Shown here: positions 59,388-64,000 of the stretch, in pieces
How positions within the stretch are numbered: the first letter of the stretch is position 1
Layout: the number at the start of each line of letters is the position of its first letter
Assembly: GCA_964399195.1 (NCBI GenBank)
Contig: CAYNPY010000008.1
Coordinates: forward strand, 4,724-68,723
Origin: CAINDZ01 sp964399195
GTDB lineage: Bacteria > Krumholzibacteriota > Krumholzibacteriia > LZORAL124-64-63
Length of the DNA stretch: 64,000 bases
Direction of reading: 5' to 3'
Program-made: the position numbers and the translations under genes
Notes under the pieces: generated by a model
Database searches by the model: none
Seen by the model: the letters and a program-made list of their open reading frames with translations, nothing else
What the model was told of the DNA's origin: nothing

Positions 59388-62300
59388 ATGTACCTGCTCT
59401 ATCTGATCCCCGTGGCCGTGATCGTGGCCCTCTTCCTGATCACCCGCTCCGGGCGCCGGCGCCCCGTGGCGCAGCCCGCCGTCGCGCCGCCGGCGCCGGC
59501 CGACGCGCCGCCGGTCTCGATCTACGCGGCGATCGACCCGCTGGGCCAGGTCTTCAGCATCGTGGCCCATCCCGCCGAGCTGGTCGCCCATCCGGCGATG
59601 GCCGCGACGCTGACCCTGCTGCGGGAGCACAGGTGGACCGACCAGCGGCTGCTGGACCTGGCCTACGGCGACCACAACGGCCTGCGCTGCGCGGCGTTCC
59701 TGGCCATGGCCGAGCGGGGACCGGCGTTCACCGCCACCGCGCGCGTGATCGCCGACGCCCCGGTGCTGCCGCCCTGGTACCTGTGGTTCGCGCTGCGCGC
59801 GATCGCCGCCTGCGCGCCGACGCAGGAACCGGTCACCAGCCATCTCCTGGTCAACCTGAGCATCGACGCCGGCGGCCGCAGCTGGTCGAGCAACGCGTCG
59901 GCCGTCGAGCACCTGCGCGCGTTCGCGCGCGAGCGCCAGGCCGCCGGCGAACCGGCCCGGTTCACCGACGAGGACCTGCGGATCATCGACCGTCACGGAC
60001 TGGCGTTCGACCTGCGGCGGCTGCTCGAGCGGATCGGCGGCGAGGACGTGGGCGGCTGGCTGGCCTCGCTGGACGCGCACGAAGCGGGCGGAACCGGCAA
60101 GGACGAAGCGCCGCCGGCCCCCGCGCGGCCCGACGCCGACAGGGTCGCGCTGTCGCAGCTCGGTCGCGTGTGGTCGCGCGTGCCGGCGACGGCCGGTCGC
60201 CGGCTGCTGGAGGCGCCCGGTTATCGCGAAGTGGTCGAGCGCCTGCGGCGCAACCTCGAGGCCTCGCCCCCGCGCCCCTGCCTGCTGGTGGGCGAACCGG
60301 GCGTGGGCAAGCGCGCGATCGTCGAGACGCTGGCCAGCCAGCTCCTGCGGTCGGGCTGGCGCGTGCTGGAGGCCGGCCACACCGACATCATCGCCAACCA
60401 GAAGTACGTGGGCGACCTGGAAGGCCGCCTGCAGCTGTATCTGCAGGAAATGGGAAAGCCGCGCCGGCTCTGGTTCATCCCCGACCTGGGCTCACTGCGC
60501 AGCACCGGCGCGCACGACCAGAAGCCGACCGGCGCGCTGCACCTGCTGCTGGACCGCTTCGAGGCGGGCGAGGTCCGCGTCGTCGGCACGATGACGCCGT
60601 CGGCGTGGGAATCGCTGCTGTCGGCGCTGCCGGCCGCGCGCGGCGTGTTCGACGTCATCAAGGTGGAGCCCATGGACGGCCCCGGCAGCCTGGCGCTGGC
60701 CGCGCGCTGGCTGGCCGACGGCGGCGAGCCCGCGCCGCCGCGGCCGCAGGACCAGCGCGTGCTGGACGAGGCCTGGCTGCTGGCGCAGCAGTTCCTGGGC
60801 GACCGCGCGGCGCCGGGCAACCTGCTGCAGCTGCTGGACCGCGCGGTGCGGCGCGCACAGGCCGCGGGAGACCGCGCCGACCTCGGGCGCGGCGACCTGA
60901 TCGCCGCGCTGTCCGAGCTGACGGGCCTGCCCGCCTCGTTCCTGGACGACAGGCAGCGCTTCGACCTGCAGGCCGTGCGCGCCCATTTCCGCGAACGCGT
61001 GCTGGGCCAGGACGAGGCCGTCGAGTGCCTGGTCCATCGCCTGGCCATGCTGCGGTCCGGGCTGGGCGACCCGTCGCGGCCGCAGGGCGTGTTCCTGTTC
61101 GCGGGGCCGACGGGCACGGGCAAGACGGAGATCGCGAAGGTTCTGGCCGAGTACCTGTTCGGGACGCCCGAGCGCCTGGTGCGGCTGGACATGAGCGAGT
61201 ACAACGAGCGCGGCGCCGCGGCCAGGCTGCTGCGCGCGCAGGCGCCGCTGGCGGTCGGCAGCCGGTCGCTGGTCAGCCAGATCCGGCAGCGGCCGTTCTC
61301 GGTGGTCCTGCTCGACGAGTTCGAGAAGGCCGCGCCCGACGTCTGGGACCTGTTCCTGCAGGTGGCCGACGACGGCCGCCTGACCGACGACCAGGGCGAG
61401 ACCGTCGACTTCCGGCACACGATCATCATCCTGACCTCGAACCTGGGCGCGCGCGTGGCGGCGGGCGCGGGCGTCGGCTTCGGCCGCGCCGCGGACGGCT
61501 TCCGCCCCCAGGACGTCGAGAAGGCGGTCGAGCGGACGTTCCGGCGCGAGTTCGTCAACCGCCTCGACCGCATCGTCATCTTCCGCCCCTTCACGCGCGA
61601 GACGATGCGCGAGCTGCTGCGGCTGGAGATCCGCAAGGCCGAGGGACGCCGCGGCCTGCGCCAGCGCGACTGGGCCACCATCTGGGACGACTCGGCGGTG
61701 GACTTCCTGCTGGAGCGCGGCTTCACCGTGGACCTGGGCGCGCGCCCGCTGAAGCGCGCCGTCGAGCGCTACCTGCTGGAGCCGCTGGCGACGATCATCG
61801 CCCAGGGCCGCAACCCCGGCGGCGACCAGTTCCTCTACGTGCACGCCGACGGCGATCGCCTGGCGCTCGACTTCATCGACCCCGACGCGCCGGCCGAGAC
61901 GACCGCGGCGCCGCTGACGGTCACCGCCGACGAGGCCGCCACGCCGCAGCGCATCCTGCTGGCCGGGCGCGGCGGCCCGCGCGAGCTGGCGGCGCTGGCC
62001 GCGGCCCACGCGGCGCTGGTCGAGCGCCTGGAGGCCGACGACTTGCGCCGGCGCAAGTCCGAGGCGCTGGCGGCGATGAACGGCCCCGACTTCTGGGACG
62101 ACGACGGCCGCTTCGCGGTGCTGGAATTGATCGAGAACATCGACCGCGTGGAGAGCGGCCTGCAGGGCGCGGGGCAGCTGCTGGAGCGCCTGGCGGCGCC
62201 CGCCACGGACGCGCGCGGTCCGGCGGCGTTGCGGGCAGCGCCGGCCGACCTGGTTGCGAAGCTGGCCGGCAGCCTGCACCTGCTGGAGGCCGCGCTCGGC

Positions 62301-62837
62301 GCCCTGGAGCGCGACGCGGCCTGGGACGCCTACCTGCTGGTCGATGCCGCCGGCGACGGCGCGCAGGGCGGGCCGGAAGCGGACGCCTGGGCGCGCCGGG
62401 TCGCGGCGATGTACGAGAGCTGGGCCGAGGCGCGGCGCCTCAAGCGCGAGGTGCTGCTGGAAGTAGGCGGCGCGAACGGGCGGACGTGGCGCCAGGTCGT
62501 CGCAATCTCCGGCTACGGCGCCTGCCCGCTGCTGGACGGCGAGAGCGGCCTGCACGTCTGGGAGGAACCGGATCCGCGCCGCGAGGGCGGCTTCCGGCGC
62601 CAGCAGGCGCTGGTGCGCGTGGCCCAGCAGCCGCCGCGGGCGCCGGCCGACCGCGCCGCCGCGCTGCGCGAGGCCGAGCAGCTGCTCGCGGCCCCCGCGC
62701 CCGATCGCCTGCGCCTGGTGCGCCACTACCGCGAGCTGCCGTCGCCGCTGGTGCGCGACCGCGTCCGCGGCTGGCGCAGCGGGCGGCTCGAGCGCGTGCT
62801 GGGCGGGGCGTTCGATTTGATGTCGGGCGAGGAGTGA
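59388..62837 (+). CDS. Membrane-anchored ClpB-like AAA+ ATPase fused to an RF2-like domain lacking GGQ
   Basis: 1,149 residues, ATG 59388 with ACAGGACGG upstream. N-terminal transmembrane helix (MYLLYLIPVAVIVALFLITR), then ~260 residues of helix. AAA-1: Walker A GEPGVGKR at 302-309 and NQKYVGDLEGRLQLYLQEM. AAA-2: Walker A GPTGTGKT at 573-580, Walker B VVLLDEFEKAAPDVWDLFLQ (Asp643-Glu644), sensor LTSNLGARV, and a ClpB D2-type small domain (FLLERGFTVDLGARPLKRAV). From ~875 the sequence follows bacterial RF2: KSEALAAMNGPDFWDDDGRF, AAMYESWAEARRLKREVLLE, ISGYGACPLLDGESGLHVWE and, at the end, VRHYRELPSPLVRDRVRGWR, then LERVLGGAFDLM. The RF2 segment with GGQ (peptidyl-tRNA hydrolysis) is missing. 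The combination suggests a ribosome-targeted unfoldase or remodeller; role inferred. Confidence 0.85.
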   Translation: MYLLYLIPVAVIVALFLITRSGRRRPVAQPAVAPPAPADAPPVSIYAAIDPLGQVFSIVAHPAELVAHPAMAATLTLLREHRWTDQRLLDLAYGDHNGLRCAAFLAMAERGPAFTATARVIADAPVLPPWYLWFALRAIAACAPTQEPVTSHLLVNLSIDAGGRSWSSNASAVEHLRAFARERQAAGEPARFTDEDLRIIDRHGLAFDLRRLLERIGGEDVGGWLASLDAHEAGGTGKDEAPPAPARPDADRVALSQLGRVWSRVPATAGRRLLEAPGYREVVERLRRNLEASPPRPCLLVGEPGVGKRAIVETLASQLLRSGWRVLEAGHTDIIANQKYVGDLEGRLQLYLQEMGKPRRLWFIPDLGSLRSTGAHDQKPTGALHLLLDRFEAGEVRVVGTMTPSAWESLLSALPAARGVFDVIKVEPMDGPGSLALAARWLADGGEPAPPRPQDQRVLDEAWLLAQQFLGDRAAPGNLLQLLDRAVRRAQAAGDRADLGRGDLIAALSELTGLPASFLDDRQRFDLQAVRAHFRERVLGQDEAVECLVHRLAMLRSGLGDPSRPQGVFLFAGPTGTGKTEIAKVLAEYLFGTPERLVRLDMSEYNERGAAARLLRAQAPLAVGSRSLVSQIRQRPFSVVLLDEFEKAAPDVWDLFLQVADDGRLTDDQGETVDFRHTIIILTSNLGARVAAGAGVGFGRAADGFRPQDVEKAVERTFRREFVNRLDRIVIFRPFTRETMRELLRLEIRKAEGRRGLRQRDWATIWDDSAVDFLLERGFTVDLGARPLKRAVERYLLEPLATIIAQGRNPGGDQFLYVHADGDRLALDFIDPDAPAETTAAPLTVTADEAATPQRILLAGRGGPRELAALAAAHAALVERLEADDLRRRKSEALAAMNGPDFWDDDGRFAVLELIENIDRVESGLQGAGQLLERLAAPATDARGPAALRAAPADLVAKLAGSLHLLEAALGALERDAAWDAYLLVDAAGDGAQGGPEADAWARRVAAMYESWAEARRLKREVLLEVGGANGRTWRQVVAISGYGACPLLDGESGLHVWEEPDPRREGGFRRQQALVRVAQQPPRAPADRAAALREAEQLLAAPAPDRLRLVRHYRELPSPLVRDRVRGWRSGRLERVLGGAFDLMSGEE
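62041..62058. repeat. Palindrome ACTTGCGCCGGCGCAAGT, copy 4 (intragenic)
   Basis: Same 18 bp as copy 3, but within the AAA+ gene, where it encodes part of DDLRRRKSE at the entry to the RF2-like domain. Confidence 0.7.
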
Positions 62838-62869
62838 GCGGCCTGCGCGGCAAGCGGCCACTGATGACG

Positions 62870-62901
62870 GGGCGGGCGCCGGTCGATCCCGGCGCCCGCC
62901 C
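62870..62901. terminator. Bidirectional hairpin terminator
   Basis: 13-bp perfect stem GGGCGGGCGCCGG/CCGGCGCCCGCCC with a 6-nt loop between convergent stops at 62837 and 62928. Confidence 0.65.
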
Positions 62902-62927
62902 GCTCCCACATCATGAAGCCATGACAA

Positions 62928-64000
62928 TCACTTCAGCATGGTGACCTTGCGCACGTCCACCTGCCCGTCCGCGCGCGTCTCCACGAAGTACAGGCCCGAG
63001 GCGGCCTGGCCGCCGCGGTCGTCGGCGCCGTCCCAGACGATGACGCCGCTGGCGGTGGCCACCGGGCCGTCGATCAGCGTCCTGACCAGCGCACCGCGCG
63101 TGTCGAACACCTTCATCGCCAGGTGGCCGGGGCGCGCCAGGGTGTAGCGCAGCTCGACCGACGGGTTGAAGGGGTTGGGGCGGGCGGAGACGGCCAGGGG
63201 CGCCGCGGCGCCGGGCACCGGGGCCACCGTGCCCGGGCTGCCCGGCACACCGAAGTAGGACAGCACGTCGTTCAGCAGGAGCGCCCGCTGCAACTGCGGC
63301 ATGGGCGCCTTGTCCCAGCCCATCACCAGCGACAGATCGTACGTGAGCGAGATGGCGCGCGTGGACCCGGTCACGCACAGGGTGGCCGCCGGATGCGGAT
63401 AAGGCGTGGAGACGCCGTCCGGCGCGGTGAAGTTCGCCAGAGTCACGGTCCCCGCCCGCGGCAGCACGGCGTCGAAGTCGTTCGGCGCGGGGCAGCCGCC
63501 GTAGAGCAGCCAGCTGTCCGCGGGCAGGAACACCGGATTGCCGGGGGCCTTGACCACCAGGGGCGCGACCTGGCCGCCAAGGTTGTCGCGGGCGTCGCCG
63601 GCGACGAATTGCAGGCCCATGGTCGTCTCAAGGAATACGCGGGCCGCCGCGCCCGTTGTGTACAGGCTGTTGGCCAGGTCATCGCCGCACAGCAGCATGT
63701 CGCGGTTGCCGAGGGCCAGCCAATCGTTCAGCAGGGCCAGGTCGTTGCCGGGGTCGCGCTGGACATCGCCGTTGGAAAGCGTGTACGAGCCCAAATCGCC
63801 GGACGTATAGAGCAGGTCCGTGTAGGCGGCTAGCTGCGCCACGGTGGCCCGTCCGCCCAGGCCGTTGCCCACGCCCAGGTCGGGTGCGCGCGTGGTGAAG
63901 ACGTCGAAGTCCACGCCGTCGCGCAGGCCGAGCAGTTGGAGCGCGTTCAGCCACTCGTCCTCGGCCCCGCGCGAGCCCTGGTCGTTCCAGAACAGGACCG
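62928..64000 (-). CDS. Large secreted protein with FlgD/NPFNP tail, N-terminus beyond window
   Basis: 356 residues visible; the frame is open to the right edge, so the start and most of the protein are outside. An internal GTG at 63914 is not taken as the start because coding-like sequence continues upstream (LFWNDQGSRGAEDEWLNALQ). The visible part has alpha/beta character (LLYTSGDLGSYTLSNGD, WLALGNRDMLLCGDDLANSL) and may end a peptidase or lyase-like domain, but I recognise no family. The last ~85 residues are the Ig-like tail: ARPNPFNPSVELRYTL, VFDTRGALVRTLIDG, IVWDGADDRGGQAASGLYFV, ending VTMLK. Presumably surface or extracellular. Confidence 0.8.
   Translation of the reverse strand, partial: VLFWNDQGSRGAEDEWLNALQLLGLRDGVDFDVFTTRAPDLGVGNGLGGRATVAQLAAYTDLLYTSGDLGSYTLSNGDVQRDPGNDLALLNDWLALGNRDMLLCGDDLANSLYTTGAAARVFLETTMGLQFVAGDARDNLGGQVAPLVVKAPGNPVFLPADSWLLYGGCPAPNDFDAVLPRAGTVTLANFTAPDGVSTPYPHPAATLCVTGSTRAISLTYDLSLVMGWDKAPMPQLQRALLLNDVLSYFGVPGSPGTVAPVPGAAAPLAVSARPNPFNPSVELRYTLARPGHLAMKVFDTRGALVRTLIDGPVATASGVIVWDGADDRGGQAASGLYFVETRADGQVDVRKVTMLK

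Noticed and set aside
56357..62944. 2,195-codon plus-strand frame across two genes
   Set aside because: A shifted frame of the M16 and AAA+ genes; low-complexity Arg/Ala/Gly composition and it crosses a strong terminator.
1..64000. CRISPR arrays, tRNA/rRNA genes, insertion sequences, prophage
   Set aside because: No spaced direct repeats, cloverleaf-like segments, transposase or phage genes were seen; G+C and gene style are even across the window apart from small A+T-rich promoter patches.

Overview
The window is about 70% G+C and carries 38 protein-coding genes, two of them cut by the window edges. I see no tRNA, rRNA, CRISPR array or insertion sequence. The organism looks like a diderm bacterium of the Fibrobacteres-Chlorobi-Bacteroidetes (FCB) neighbourhood, of the high-GC kind found among Krumholzibacteriota or Eisenbacteria. 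The reasons are secreted proteins with a C-terminal NPFNPxT / FlgD-like Ig tail, many exported proteins, a possible outer-membrane-barrel glycosidase, AddAB of the Fe-S type, and a bacterial alpha-2-macroglobulin. The lineage is inferred from these traits only.

Layout. (1) 1-12.7 kb: an edge-cut exported protein and a small secreted protein, then a carbohydrate block. A cytoplasmic GH1 beta-glucosidase and an exported clan GH-A glycosidase with a beta-rich tail lie on the minus strand. Divergent from them are a secreted jelly-roll protein, a very large cytoplasmic phosphorylase-like enzyme and a secreted GH16 endo-glucanase. (2) 12.8-19 kb: a 2,035-residue alpha-2-macroglobulin-like protein. 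(3) 19-24 kb: a second carbohydrate block with a small secreted protein, an ADP-ribosylglycohydrolase-family protein, a GPH-type sugar symporter and a secreted GH17 glucanase. (4) 24-28.5 kb: an anti-sigma/ECF-sigma pair, two small secreted proteins and a thioredoxin-fold protein whose first active-site Cys codon is TGA. (5) 28.4-36.9 kb: a minus-strand cluster with three alkaline-phosphatase-superfamily phosphodiesterases, a small protein, a membrane protein and a MptE/Maf-like protein. (6) 37-44.4 kb: a helical protein, HD-GYP phosphodiesterase, ProC, an M28 peptidase, MntP and a hemerythrin. (7) 44.6-54 kb: a double-PDZ protein, AddA, AddB and an NmrA-like protein. (8) 54.3-64 kb: a small secreted protein, FlgD-tailed secreted proteins, an M16 peptidase and a ClpB-like AAA+ ATPase fused to a release-factor-2-like domain.

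How the parts fit. Regions 1 and 3 together read as a beta-1,3-glucan (laminarin) utilisation regulon. GH16 and GH17 would cut polymer outside, the GPH carrier would import oligosaccharides, and the phosphorylase-like enzyme and GH1 would finish inside. Three promoters in these regions share an operator with half-sites TGTTCGG/CCGAACA overlapping or abutting the core promoter, so one absent regulator probably controls both blocks. Five small secreted proteins scattered through the window end in a common C-terminal signature (W/F-G-x-L/V-K-x-x-Y/F-R), which may be an undescribed sorting or processing tag. The strongest single novelties are the predicted selenoprotein at 27277-28473, with a SECIS-like hairpin, and the AAA+/GGQ-less RF2 fusion at 59388-62837.
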